Positions 1 to 6,997 of a stretch of 43,070 bases of DNA are shown piece after piece; within the stretch, counting starts at the first letter, position 1, and every line of letters starts with the position of its first letter. The translations under genes and the position numbers were made by a program. The DNA lies in the NCBI GenBank assembly GCA_017469115.1, contig JAFUGY010000018.1:1-43070 (forward strand), given 5' to 3'. The DNA is from Oscillospiraceae bacterium (GTDB lineage Bacteria; Bacillota; Clostridia; Oscillospirales; Oscillospiraceae). The notes below the pieces were generated by a model that worked only from the letters and a program-made list of their open reading frames with translations, was not told the DNA's origin and did not search any database.

Positions 1-207
1 GAACTTCTCCCGCATGTTGACGCCATCGATCTTCTCCCGCAGAGCTTTGTCCTCCGGACTGTCGAAATAGAGGCTGCGGATCAGATACTTGCCGTCCTTT
101 GCATGCGGGTCCGGCTGCATCACTGCCCGCAGCCGCTGCCGGATCGTCAGCAGATCCAGATAGTTCAGTTCATGTTTCCATTCATGCAGGTATTCAATCG
201 CTTCCAC
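1..207 (-). CDS. VTC-type polyphosphate polymerase domain protein, N-terminal part (cut by the window edge)
   Basis: Only the first 69 codons are present; the gene runs off the left edge. The visible part reads as the opening of the VTC (CYTH-like) tunnel domain: WKHELNY near residues 11-17, then a helix ending in RQRLRAV, then GKYLIRSLYFDS and a KIDGVNMREKF stretch. In the family these match the RHELKY start, the gY.IrSLYFD strand and the K.dG...R.KfR strand whose basic residues line the nucleotide/polyphosphate tunnel. Bacterial members usually make polyphosphate from nucleotides or are uncharacterised, and often sit next to a CotH or DUF4956 gene, which would lie outside the window. The start is a GTG (205-207) chosen because GGGAG lies 10 bases upstream on the minus strand and homology begins immediately. 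No ATG would serve. Confidence 0.8.
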   Translation of the reverse strand, partial: MEAIEYLHEWKHELNYLDLLTIRQRLRAVMQPDPHAKDGKYLIRSLYFDSPEDKALREKIDGVNMREKF

Positions 208-262
208 TTTATATCATCTCCCGGTGATCCAGTAGTTTACTTTCTGATTCTGAAAATAAGCT

Positions 263-297
263 GAAAACAATGTGAAAATACTATGAACATTGTTTTC
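263..297. repeat. Perfect 11-bp inverted repeat upstream of the polyphosphate polymerase gene
   Basis: GAAAACAATGT at 263-273 is the exact reverse complement of ACATTGTTTTC at 287-297, with a 13-base loop. It lies 56-90 bases upstream of the minus-strand start at 207, where the promoter should be, so it may be an operator. There is no run of T on either side that would make it a terminator. Nothing here shows which regulator would bind. Confidence 0.45.
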
Positions 298-354
298 TCC
301 TTTATTATTTATCATGCATAAATCCTCTCGTTCTTTGATGACTTTAATTATTAC

Positions 355-398
355 GCCCATCTGATTTCAGATTCTTCGAAATCTTACATCAGATGGGC
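355..398. repeat. Long palindromic hairpin in the 208-637 intergenic stretch
   Basis: GCCCATCTGAT (355-365) pairs exactly with ATCAGATGGGC (388-398), and the loop itself holds a smaller stem (AGATT/AATCT), giving one nearly continuous hairpin of about 16 pairs. Neither flank has a convincing T-run, so it is not a standard terminator. It could be a REP-like palindrome or an mRNA 5' structure. I see no gene in 208-637: the short reading frames there match no family and lack ribosome binding sites. Confidence 0.5.
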
Positions 399-587
399 TA
401 TGCCGTCATCTCCTTACCTTTATTTTGCGGGCTTACCTGGTTGTTCACCTTTAAAATGATTTCTCCCGCACAGATACGTAAGCACGGCGGAATGAAGTGC
501 TGACTTTTCAGGGTGCATCGTATCTGTTGTGCATATACTATAGACCGAAAACCTGAAAAATCACTGAATAAACAGATGAACAGTCTA

Positions 588-618
588 TGAAAAAAGAGGG
601 ACGCAATTTGCCTCCCTC
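588..618 (-). terminator. Intrinsic terminator of the 638-1177 gene
   Basis: On the minus strand GAGGGA, an 11-base loop and TCCCTC are followed at once by TTTTTTC. It starts 20 bases after the stop codon at 638-640 and supports the reality of that gene. Confidence 0.75.
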
Positions 619-637
619 TCATAATCTTTTTATTGCT

Positions 638-1177
638 TTACTCCCACCAGATCAGCTTGACACTGCCGCCAAGCAAATGGTCACTGGTAAATTCTTCCAT
701 CGACATGACAACGTTTTCTCTTCCGTCACAGACGTTATAAAAATGAAAGGTGTTTTCCCTTTCGCGATAATAACCGACAAAGTGCGGGATCCTCCCCTCA
801 TGATACCGAAAGATCCCCATGGAACTTTGGCACGCCTGCCGAACTGCCTCATCACGGCCGTGCACTTCCTGCCAACCTGGCAAATGCTCCGTCAGGCATT
901 TCCGCATCACATACATGAATGTCGGCCCCGGCATATGGAGACGGTGCATGCCATCCATCTCCCGGAGAAGCGCTTCAAACTCCAGATTCTGCCCGCTGTG
1001 CCTGCAGAGATTATACACCGCAACCGGACCGCAGCAATTTTCCTTTGCCGGAATGGTGCGATATATATAGCCCGTCAGCAAATCCTGATTCTGAATATAT
1101 CCGTCCTCTGTCCATGCACTGTGAAGGGGGGAATCCGCAATTTTGGTTTCTGATCGTGTTTTTTCGCCGGTTATCAT
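638..1177 (-). CDS. Hypothetical protein with papain/C39-like Cys-His-Asn pattern
   Basis: The protein has 179 residues and no signal peptide or membrane segment. I do not recognise a named family. Around residue 48 it has ENCCGPVAVYN, a pattern typical of the nucleophile helix of papain-fold peptidases and C39/BtrH-like proteins (NCG/CGP). PHFVGYY with His132 and FHFYNVCD with Asn148/Asp151 follow at the right order and spacing for a catalytic His and Asn/Asp. This suggests a cysteine peptidase or transamidase-like fold; activity is inference. A longer reading with 29 more residues exists, but an extended -10 box (TGTTATAAT, 1211-1219) lies inside that stretch, and AAAGG precedes the ATG at 1175-1177, so the shorter start is preferred. 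A terminator follows the gene, so it is probably a single-gene unit. Confidence 0.6.
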   Translation of the reverse strand: MITGEKTRSETKIADSPLHSAWTEDGYIQNQDLLTGYIYRTIPAKENCCGPVAVYNLCRHSGQNLEFEALLREMDGMHRLHMPGPTFMYVMRKCLTEHLPGWQEVHGRDEAVRQACQSSMGIFRYHEGRIPHFVGYYRERENTFHFYNVCDGRENVVMSMEEFTSDHLLGGSVKLIWWE

Positions 1178-1210
1178 GCCTGTGCCTTTCTGCCAAGTGA
1201 ATTCCAATGC

Positions 1211-1219
1211 ATTATAACA
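1211..1219 (-). promoter_or_regulatory. Extended -10 promoter of the 638-1177 gene
   Basis: On the minus strand the sequence is TGTTATAAT, i.e. a TGn extended -10 with a perfect TATAAT. No good -35 is seen, as is common for extended -10 promoters. It places the transcript start about 27 bases before the ATG at 1177. Confidence 0.55.
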
Positions 1220-1347
1220 GATTTTGATGAGAAAAGCCATTCTCTTTTTTATTTCTTTGTTCATCCCGTTTTTTCACTCATAGTGAGAAAACAGCCGGTT
1301 TTTTTCAGGATTTCATCATTTTTTAAGAAAATTTGTCAATTTTCACC

Positions 1348-1376
1348 TTGCATTTTCCGCTGTCAGGCACTATAAT
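1348..1376 (+). promoter_or_regulatory. Sigma-A promoter of the glycogen synthase gene
   Basis: TTGCAT (1348-1353), 17 bases, TATAAT (1371-1376). The leader of about 70 bases contains an 8-bp hairpin, GCAGAAGC (1390-1397) with GCTTCTGC (1419-1426), before the AAGGAG ribosome binding site. Confidence 0.75.
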
Positions 1377-1451
1377 GCAGTTTGTATGAGCAGAAGCTTT
1401 TTTAACAGGACAATCCCTGCTTCTGCACATTTCAAATGAAGGAGTAAAAAT

Positions 1452-3524
1452 ATGCCTACAAAAAAAGCAGAGTCTTCCAAAGAAACCAAGAAGGCCCCTA
1501 TCGCAATAGAAGAAGAAAAACCCGCCAAGACTGCCGCAACAAAAAAGATGAAGAAAACAGCTCCGGCCACGAAAGAGCCTGAGACTGTTTCCGTCGAAAA
1601 GGTCGAAGCCGTGACCAAAGAAGCTGCCAAACCTGCTCGGAAAAAATCCGCTTTGAAAGCGGCAAAAGCCGTTGAAAAAGCATCTCCCGAAGTTACAGCT
1701 GAAGCTCCCGCTGCAGAAGCGCCTGTTGCCGAACCTGCAGTAAAAAAGGCTACGAAACCGGCGGCCAAAAAACCTACCGCAAGAAAACCTGCCGCGAAAA
1801 AGACCGCCAAGAAAGCTGCCTCGGTTACAGAAGCCGCTAATGAGATTCCCGTCGTGGAAGTTGCTCCGGTAGAAGAGTCAGCTGTGGAAGTTACACCGGT
1901 TGAGGCTCCCACCGCAGAAGCAGCGCCTGTTGAAGCCCCTGTTGCAGAAGCTGCTCCCGTTGAAGCCGCTGCAGAAGAAGTTCCTGCCGAAGCTACGGAA
2001 GAGCCCGCTGTTGAAGCCGAAGCAGAGCCCGCAGAAGAGCCTGTTGCAGAGCCTGTGGAAGAACTCCCCCAGCCCCGCAGAAGCGTTGCCTTCATTGGCT
2101 CGGAATGCTATCCGTTTGTGAAAACCGGCGGGCTCGGCGACGTGATGTACGCTCTGCCAAAAGCTTTAAGCCGCCAAAACTGCGACGTAAAAGTGATTCT
2201 GCCGCGCTATAAATGCATCCCCTGGGAGTATCAGGAGAAGATGATCTATCGCGGCGCTTTCTCGATGAACCTCTGTTCCGACGGCCGGTCCTTCTACGTC
2301 GGCATTATGGAATATGTATGGGACGGCGTTGTTTATGACTTTATCGACAATGACGAATTCTTCAGTTGGGGTAACCCCTACACCAATCTGGTAGACGATA
2401 TCCCCAAGTACTGCTATTTTGCCAAGGCCGCACTTGCTGCATTGAACTATCTGGACTGGATCCCCGATGTGATCCATTGCCATGACTGGCAGACCGGGCT
2501 TGTTCCCCTCTATTTGCGCACCCAGTTTGCAGGCACACCGGTCGGCAGAGCAAAAGTGATGATCACCATCCACAATCTGCGCTTCCAGGGTGTTTACAAC
2601 ATTCCGACCATCAAATACTGGTCCGGGCTGGATGACTGGCTCTTCAATATTGACGTTTTGAAGCAGAACTATGTTGATGCCAATATGTTCAAAGGCGGCC
2701 TTGCCTTTGCCGATATGATCACCACGGTAAGCGGCACTTATGCCGGCGAAATTCAGACGCCTTTCTTCGGCGAAGGTCTGGATGCACATCTCCGTCACCA
2801 CTCCTACAAGCTGCGCGGCATTGTAAACGGAATTGACTGTGATTTGTGGAACAGCAAGACGGATTCTCTGCTTGCAGCTCCTTATGACGGGTCCGACGTT
2901 CTGGCGAAGAAGCGTGAGAACAAACGCGCTCTTCAGGAGCAGCTCGGTCTGGAACAGGATGAAGGAAAGTTTGTGATCGGCCTGATCTCCCGCCTGACAG
3001 ATCAGAAGGGGCTGGATCTTGTGAACGCCATTCTCCCGCAGATTATCGACGGAAACACGCAGGTTGTTGTTCTCGGCACCGGAGATCCGCGTTATGAAGA
3101 TTCCTTCCGTTACTATGAGAACGCCTACAAGGGCAGCGTATGTTCCAACATCATGTATGATGAAGGAAGAGCTCATCAGATCTATGCAGGTGCGGATGCA
3201 CTTCTCGTTCCGAGCCTGTTTGAGCCGTGCGGCCTCACCCAACTGATCGCCATGCGTTACGGCACCGTGCCGATTGTACGCGAAACGGGCGGACTGAAAG
3301 ACACCGTTCAGCCTTACAACCAGTATACCGATGACGGCAACGGCTTCACCTTCGACCGGTATGAAACCGGGCTTCTTCTCGATGCAATCAACCGCGCGAA
3401 GACGGTATACTTCACCGATCGCTGGCGTTGGGACGAAATGGTGCAGCGCGATATGGCAAAGGATGTCTCCTGGGAGAACTCCGCCAAGCAGTATCGTGCC
3501 CTGTATCTTGAGCTCAAGCCGTAA
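1452..3524 (+). CDS. glgA: Glycogen synthase GlgA (GT5) with long low-complexity N-terminal extension
   Basis: ADP-glucose-dependent starch/glycogen synthase, 690 residues, about 200 longer than usual GlgA (about 480). The GT5 core starts near residue 208 with RRSVAFIGSECYPF and the KTGGLGD loop that binds ADP-glucose. It continues through VIHCHDWQTGLVP, the TIHNLRFQG segment, the GIVNGID linker, and SRLTDQKGLDLV of the GT-B C-terminal domain. The C-terminal PSLFEPCGLTQLIAMRYGTVPIVRETGGL carries the conserved E-x7-E-like nucleotide-sugar site. Residues 1-207 have no homology to GlgA: the first 115 or so are Lys/Ala/Pro-rich like a histone H1 tail, the rest is Ala/Pro/Glu/Val-rich and acidic, with repeats of a VEAP/VAEA type. 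The start has AAGGAG 7 bases upstream, so the extension is translated. It stands alone, without glgC or glgB nearby, between its own promoter and terminator. Confidence 0.93.
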   Translation: MPTKKAESSKETKKAPIAIEEEKPAKTAATKKMKKTAPATKEPETVSVEKVEAVTKEAAKPARKKSALKAAKAVEKASPEVTAEAPAAEAPVAEPAVKKATKPAAKKPTARKPAAKKTAKKAASVTEAANEIPVVEVAPVEESAVEVTPVEAPTAEAAPVEAPVAEAAPVEAAAEEVPAEATEEPAVEAEAEPAEEPVAEPVEELPQPRRSVAFIGSECYPFVKTGGLGDVMYALPKALSRQNCDVKVILPRYKCIPWEYQEKMIYRGAFSMNLCSDGRSFYVGIMEYVWDGVVYDFIDNDEFFSWGNPYTNLVDDIPKYCYFAKAALAALNYLDWIPDVIHCHDWQTGLVPLYLRTQFAGTPVGRAKVMITIHNLRFQGVYNIPTIKYWSGLDDWLFNIDVLKQNYVDANMFKGGLAFADMITTVSGTYAGEIQTPFFGEGLDAHLRHHSYKLRGIVNGIDCDLWNSKTDSLLAAPYDGSDVLAKKRENKRALQEQLGLEQDEGKFVIGLISRLTDQKGLDLVNAILPQIIDGNTQVVVLGTGDPRYEDSFRYYENAYKGSVCSNIMYDEGRAHQIYAGADALLVPSLFEPCGLTQLIAMRYGTVPIVRETGGLKDTVQPYNQYTDDGNGFTFDRYETGLLLDAINRAKTVYFTDRWRWDEMVQRDMAKDVSWENSAKQYRALYLELKP

Positions 3525-3565
3525 CACACAGTATCAAGCGATTCTGAATCGTCATAGATTTCTTT

Positions 3566-3593
3566 CGAGGCAGGAAAACCTGCCTCGTATTTT
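3566..3593 (+). terminator. Intrinsic terminator of glgA
   Basis: CGAGGCAGG (3566-3574), loop AAAA, CCTGCCTCG (3579-3587), then TATTTT. It begins 42 bases after the stop codon. Confidence 0.8.
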
Positions 3594-3624
3594 ATGAAAA
3601 AATTATGAACAATTATGTAAACCC

Positions 3625-3653
3625 TTGACTTCTTTCCCGGTTTTTGTTATGAT
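3625..3653 (+). promoter_or_regulatory. Sigma-A promoter of the small RNA at about 3660
   Basis: TTGACT (3625-3630), exactly 17 bases, TATGAT (3648-3653). A transcript would start at about 3660 and meet a strong terminator near 3763-3798 without crossing any open reading frame that has a ribosome binding site. Confidence 0.75.
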
Positions 3654-3659
3654 ACATGC

Positions 3660-3800
3660 ATCCGGAGAACGGGTTAAATGGAACGTTCTCTGCTTACCGG
3701 GCGGTGATAAATTGACCTTCACCAATGCCTTGTAAGGTTAGCTCAATGCGCCGATGAGCTTCCAGGGCTTCGCAAAAGCGAAGCCCTGTTTTTTCTTTTT
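3660..3800 (+). ncRNA. Candidate stand-alone structured small RNA, about 140 nt, family unknown
   Basis: The stretch is bounded by a near-consensus promoter and by an 11-bp stem terminator with a T-run. Inside are ordered hairpins: GAGAACG/CGTTCTC (3665-3671 with 3684-3690), GGTGA/TCACC (around 3702-3723), CCTTGTAAGG, AGCTCA/TGAGCT (around 3740-3760). No reading frame fits. corA downstream has its own promoter (3818-3846), so the RNA need not be a corA leader, though a cis-acting riboswitch that terminates before corA cannot be excluded. I compared it from memory with the M-box, NiCo, yybP-ykoY, SRP and 6S consensus features and saw no match. Confidence 0.55.
3763..3800 (+). terminator. Intrinsic terminator of the small RNA
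   Basis: CAGGGCTTCGC (3763-3773), loop AAAA, GCGAAGCCCTG (3778-3788), then TTTTTTCTTTTT. It is the strongest terminator in the window. Confidence 0.85.
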
Positions 3801-3817
3801 AAAAGTTCCCTTTCGGT

Positions 3818-3846
3818 TTGCTTTACAGCACTGAGTATGCTAAAAT
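3818..3846 (+). promoter_or_regulatory. Promoter of the corA-DUF523 unit
   Basis: TTGCTT (3818-3823), 17 bases, TAAAAT (3841-3846). It lies after the small-RNA terminator and 37 bases before the corA start. Confidence 0.55.
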
Positions 3847-3882
3847 AATTGTATTCCTTAATCATTTGGGAGGAAGAGCACC

Positions 3883-4788
3883 ATGTATTATGCAATTCGT
3901 GAAACACTGAAAGCAAGCAAAACCCGCCCCACCTCTCCTTTCGTTGCCGTGATGACGGTGGACGAATGGAAAGATCAGAAGGAAAGCTTCAACATGGGGA
4001 TTGATCTTGAGATGAGCCTTTCGGATATATACGGATCCAAGGCAGTGGTGAACTACGACTCTCTGACCGGGACATTTTCGATTCCAGACCGCTCGGATCT
4101 TTCGAAAGAATACCACGAATTTGCCTTTGCCCTGGATGAAACAGGCATCGTATTTATTGACAACTCGGGATTTGCAGAAAAGATCATAAAGACCATTCAA
4201 CGGACGAAACGTTGGAGATCCCCGGGAATAGAACGATTTCTGTACGATTTTCTGGAAACCATCGTCAAAGACGATCTTCATCTGATGGAGCAATATGAGA
4301 GAGAGCTGGACCATCTGGAAGACCTCCTGATGGCAACGGAAGACAACTCATGCATCAGCCAGGTCAACGAAATCCGTGGAAATGCACGGGATCTCCGCGT
4401 ACATTACTCCCAATTGATCGATCTCAGCCAGGAACTGGAAGAGAATGAGAACGGTTTTTTTGCCGATGACAATATCCGCTACTTTCACATGTTCACCAGC
4501 CGTGTGGAACGGCTTTATAATCTTGCATCTTACCTGCATGACTACACGGAACAATTGGGTGACGTTTATCACCTCCAGCTTGAAGCAAAGCAGAATCGCA
4601 TTATGACGGTGCTGACGGTTGTTTCCACCATTTTTATGCCGCTGACTCTTATCACCGGATGGTTCGGGATGAACTTCCGCTATATGCCGGAGCTGGAGTC
4701 TCCCTGGGCTTATCCCCTTGTCATCATCATCTCCGTTGTGATTATTGTTGCCAGCCTGATCTATTTCAAGAAAAAGAAGCTGCTTTAA
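3883..4788 (+). CDS. corA: CorA family divalent cation transporter
   Basis: Membrane channel for Mg2+ or related divalent cations, working as a pentamer. The 301-residue length fits the smaller clostridial CorA-like proteins. Residues 1-235 form the soluble alpha/beta and long-helix domain. The end has two membrane helices (about 241-260 and 278-294) separated by the pore signature GMN at 262-264 within TGWFGMNF; the C-terminus is a Lys-rich KKKKLL tail on the cytoplasmic side. The start follows GGGAGGAAG eight or so bases upstream. It is followed after 26 bases by the DUF523 gene, so the two are probably cotranscribed. Whether it carries Mg2+, Co2+, Ni2+ or Zn2+ cannot be decided from sequence; the pore loop after GMN lacks the MPE-to-Asn details needed to call selectivity. 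Confidence 0.9.
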   Translation: MYYAIRETLKASKTRPTSPFVAVMTVDEWKDQKESFNMGIDLEMSLSDIYGSKAVVNYDSLTGTFSIPDRSDLSKEYHEFAFALDETGIVFIDNSGFAEKIIKTIQRTKRWRSPGIERFLYDFLETIVKDDLHLMEQYERELDHLEDLLMATEDNSCISQVNEIRGNARDLRVHYSQLIDLSQELEENENGFFADDNIRYFHMFTSRVERLYNLASYLHDYTEQLGDVYHLQLEAKQNRIMTVLTVVSTIFMPLTLITGWFGMNFRYMPELESPWAYPLVIIISVVIIVASLIYFKKKKLL

Positions 4789-4814
4789 CACGTTTAAAAG
4801 GAGTGCTCAAGCGA

Positions 4815-5276
4815 ATGATTCTCGTCAGTGCATGCCTTGCAGGCTGCCCCTGCCGCTATGACGGCGGAACAAATCTGGTGCCGGAGCTTCAAAAGCTCGC
4901 TGAGGACGGCGAAGCAGTTCTTGCCTGCCCGGAGGAATTGGGCGGGCTCCCGACGCCAAGAGATCCGAGTGAATGCCTGAAGGACAAAGTCATCACCAAT
5001 AAAGGAAAAGATGTAACAGCAGAATTTCTGGCCGGTGCTGAGCGAACGCTCCGGATTGCTCAGGAAAACGGCTGTAAAAAAGCCATTTTAAAAGCAAGAA
5101 GCCCTTCCTGCGGAAAGGGCTTCCGATATAACGGGTTTTTCAATAAAACACTGGTAGCTGGAAACGGCGTCACCGCGCAGCTGCTTCTTGATCACGGCAT
5201 TGAAGTATTCACGGAAGAGGAACTCTCAACGGCTCTCTGCAATGCCTCCGAGAGATCCGCAAATTCCTCGGGTTGA
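4815..5276 (+). CDS. DUF523 family protein
   Basis: The 153-residue protein starts MILVSACLAGCPCRYDGG, the hallmark of DUF523 (Cys-rich opening with SACLxGxxCRYDG). It continues with ACPEELGGLPTPR and KARSPSCGKG, the second conserved Cys motif. The three cysteine clusters suggest metal or Fe-S binding; related domains occur in TudS-like thiouracil desulfidases, so a desulfurase-type role is possible but not shown. The ATG at 4815 is used with AAGGAG 12 bases before it; an in-frame GTG at 4803 lies too close to that site. It follows corA in the same transcript. Its last 85 bases overlap the 3' end of the convergent glycosidase gene, and the final 15 or so residues have no family counterpart. 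Confidence 0.88.
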   Translation: MILVSACLAGCPCRYDGGTNLVPELQKLAEDGEAVLACPEELGGLPTPRDPSECLKDKVITNKGKDVTAEFLAGAERTLRIAQENGCKKAILKARSPSCGKGFRYNGFFNKTLVAGNGVTAQLLLDHGIEVFTEEELSTALCNASERSANSSG

Positions 5277-6913
5277 AGTTTGCTTACAACTCTGTCAAAG
5301 GTCAGGAGGCCATTCGTCTCATCTTCGACGTCGGAAACCTGGGTGTAGACTGCTCCGCAGAGCCCCTCACTCGCAAGAAGAAGAATCTGCTTTTCATAAA
5401 GGTCTCTCAGTGCACGCACAAATGCTTCTCTGGTTTCAAACTTTTTGTAGCCGTAGGTTTTCTCCCGGTTAAAGCTGTGCTCCGGAACCTTCCATACATA
5501 CCCGCCGAATTCCGAAAGGAGCTGCGGGATGGGCTTCTTTCCGAGATGCATCTTTTCAAAATAGATATGGAGGCTGTCAACATCACTCTTCTTCTGATGA
5601 TACCAGCCTGATGTGCTGTCGATAAAGCGCGTCGGGTCGAGTTTTTTCAGCAGTTCATAGGCGTCATCTGCGCAGAATTGCCCCCAGCCTTCATTGAAAA
5701 TCGTCCAAAGGCAAATGCTTGGGTGATTCTCCAGCAAGGAAACCGTCTCTTTCATGGCTTCCAAAAATGCTTTTCTCGTTTCGGGATCGCGGTTCAGGCC
5801 GCGGTCCCTTCTCTTTTGGAAGTGCAGCGTAGGCAAAACCGTATCCCGAAGGTAGCGATATTCTCCGTTGTTTACCATATCCTGAAAAACAACCATCCCA
5901 AGGGAATCACACGCATAGTAGAATAATTCCGGCTCTATTTTGATATGCTTTCTCAGTGTATTGAATCCGAGAGCCTTCATGCTGAGGATATCCCGCTCAA
6001 ATGCTCCGGCATCGGCAGGCGTATACAGCCCGTCGCTCCAATATCCCTGATCCAACAGCGCATGAAAGAAATACGGCTTCCCGTTCAGGCAAAGTCGGGG
6101 CTTTCCATGAACGGTTTCCATTGTGAGTGTGCGCAGCGCGAAATAGCTTTCTACGCGGTCTTCTCCGGAAATGACACAAAACCGGTACAGAAACGGATCT
6201 TCCGGGCTCCATTGCTTCGGGCCATCCAGCGGAATATGCACCTTCCCGTTGAGGAGAGGATATTCCCACCCGTCCAGCAGGAGCGTACCGGATTCAATTC
6301 CTTCCGCAAAAACTTCTGCCCAGTTGCTTCCGGTACGGATTTTCAGACGCTGGATATACTTCTCCGGTACCGGTTCCAGCCAAACCGTCTGCCAGATGCC
6401 GGAACAGGGCGTATACCACATGCCTCCCCGGTTTTTGCTCTGTTTTCCCCACGGATACTGATGGCTCAGATCGTTAACTGCGCGAACCTCAAGATCATTT
6501 TCTCCTTCAGCAAGAGCTTCTGTCACATCTGCAGAAAAGGGAAGATAACCGTTTTTCGAGCGGCATACCACTTTCCCATTCAGAAGCACTTCCGTATCCC
6601 GGCTGACCGCTCCGAAATGCAGCAGAATCTGTCTTCCATGCCATGCATCCGGAAGAACAAAGCTTTTGCGATAGAGCAAGACATCCCCCGGTTCAGGAAC
6701 TTCCTGAATGCCGGATAAAAGGCTCTCCGGACAGAAGGGCACGAGAACAGTCTCTTTTCTTCCTTGTCGGTCGGATTGATCTGTCTTTCTGATCTCCAGG
6801 CTCCATTTGCCGTTCAGGCATAGCCAATCCTTCCGAACCATTTGAGGTCTGGGGTAAACATTCCATGGTATTTGCGGGAGCGTTCTCCCTTCTTTTGTAT
6901 AGAGCTTCTGCAT
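5192..6913 (-). CDS. Glycoside hydrolase family 2 protein (beta-galactosidase/beta-glucuronidase type)
   Basis: Retaining exo-glycosidase, 573 residues, with no signal peptide and so cytoplasmic. The order is the GH2 jelly-roll sugar-binding domain (about 20-185, with YRKSFVLP and GGMWYTPCSGIWQTVWLE), an immunoglobulin-like domain (about 186-265) and the TIM barrel (about 270-573). The acid/base is Glu408 in WTIFNEGWGQF and the nucleophile Glu468 in LLSEFGGY. It is shorter than LacZ and closer in size to UidA-type enzymes; substrate is not decided by sequence. The start is the ATG at 6911-6913, preceded by GGAGGG; an upstream in-frame ATG would overlap the terminator of the gene before. It lies 84 bases downstream of the sugar-binding protein gene, across a terminator, so it is likely expressed by partial read-through and acts on what the transporter imports. 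Confidence 0.9.
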   Translation of the reverse strand: MQKLYTKEGRTLPQIPWNVYPRPQMVRKDWLCLNGKWSLEIRKTDQSDRQGRKETVLVPFCPESLLSGIQEVPEPGDVLLYRKSFVLPDAWHGRQILLHFGAVSRDTEVLLNGKVVCRSKNGYLPFSADVTEALAEGENDLEVRAVNDLSHQYPWGKQSKNRGGMWYTPCSGIWQTVWLEPVPEKYIQRLKIRTGSNWAEVFAEGIESGTLLLDGWEYPLLNGKVHIPLDGPKQWSPEDPFLYRFCVISGEDRVESYFALRTLTMETVHGKPRLCLNGKPYFFHALLDQGYWSDGLYTPADAGAFERDILSMKALGFNTLRKHIKIEPELFYYACDSLGMVVFQDMVNNGEYRYLRDTVLPTLHFQKRRDRGLNRDPETRKAFLEAMKETVSLLENHPSICLWTIFNEGWGQFCADDAYELLKKLDPTRFIDSTSGWYHQKKSDVDSLHIYFEKMHLGKKPIPQLLSEFGGYVWKVPEHSFNREKTYGYKKFETREAFVRALRDLYEKQILLLASEGLCGAVYTQVSDVEDETNGLLTFDRVVSKLQPEEFADLSEALQRAVESSSSVNTSMP

Positions 6914-6950
6914 GAACAAACCCTCCTTGCTACGAGGTGAAGAAAGAAAA

Positions 6951-6968
6951 GGGCGCCGAAAGGCGCCC
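6951..6968 (-). terminator. Terminator between the sugar-binding protein gene and the GH2 gene
   Basis: On the minus strand GGGCGCC, loop TTTC, GGCGCCC, then TTTTCTTTCTTC. It begins 29 bases past the stop of the binding-protein gene. A partial terminator here would keep the binding protein in excess over the glycosidase. Confidence 0.8.
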
Positions 6969-6997
6969 TCATTCATGAGATAGGTTTGGATAACAGA

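Noticed and set aside
398-622. 74-codon minus-strand frame
   Set aside because: No ribosome binding site or homology, and it overlaps the terminator at 588-618.
1370-2095. Long minus-strand Ala/Ser/Thr/Gly-rich reading frame opposite the glgA extension
   Set aside because: It is the mirror of the low-complexity Lys/Ala/Glu codons; no ribosome binding site, no family.
2166-3527. 453-codon minus-strand frame opposite the GlgA catalytic domain
   Set aside because: The plus strand encodes clear GT5 motifs over the same bases; the antisense frame matches nothing.
3660-3800. M-box, NiCo, yybP-ykoY, 6S or SRP RNA identity for the small RNA
   Set aside because: The conserved core words of these families that I can recall are not present.
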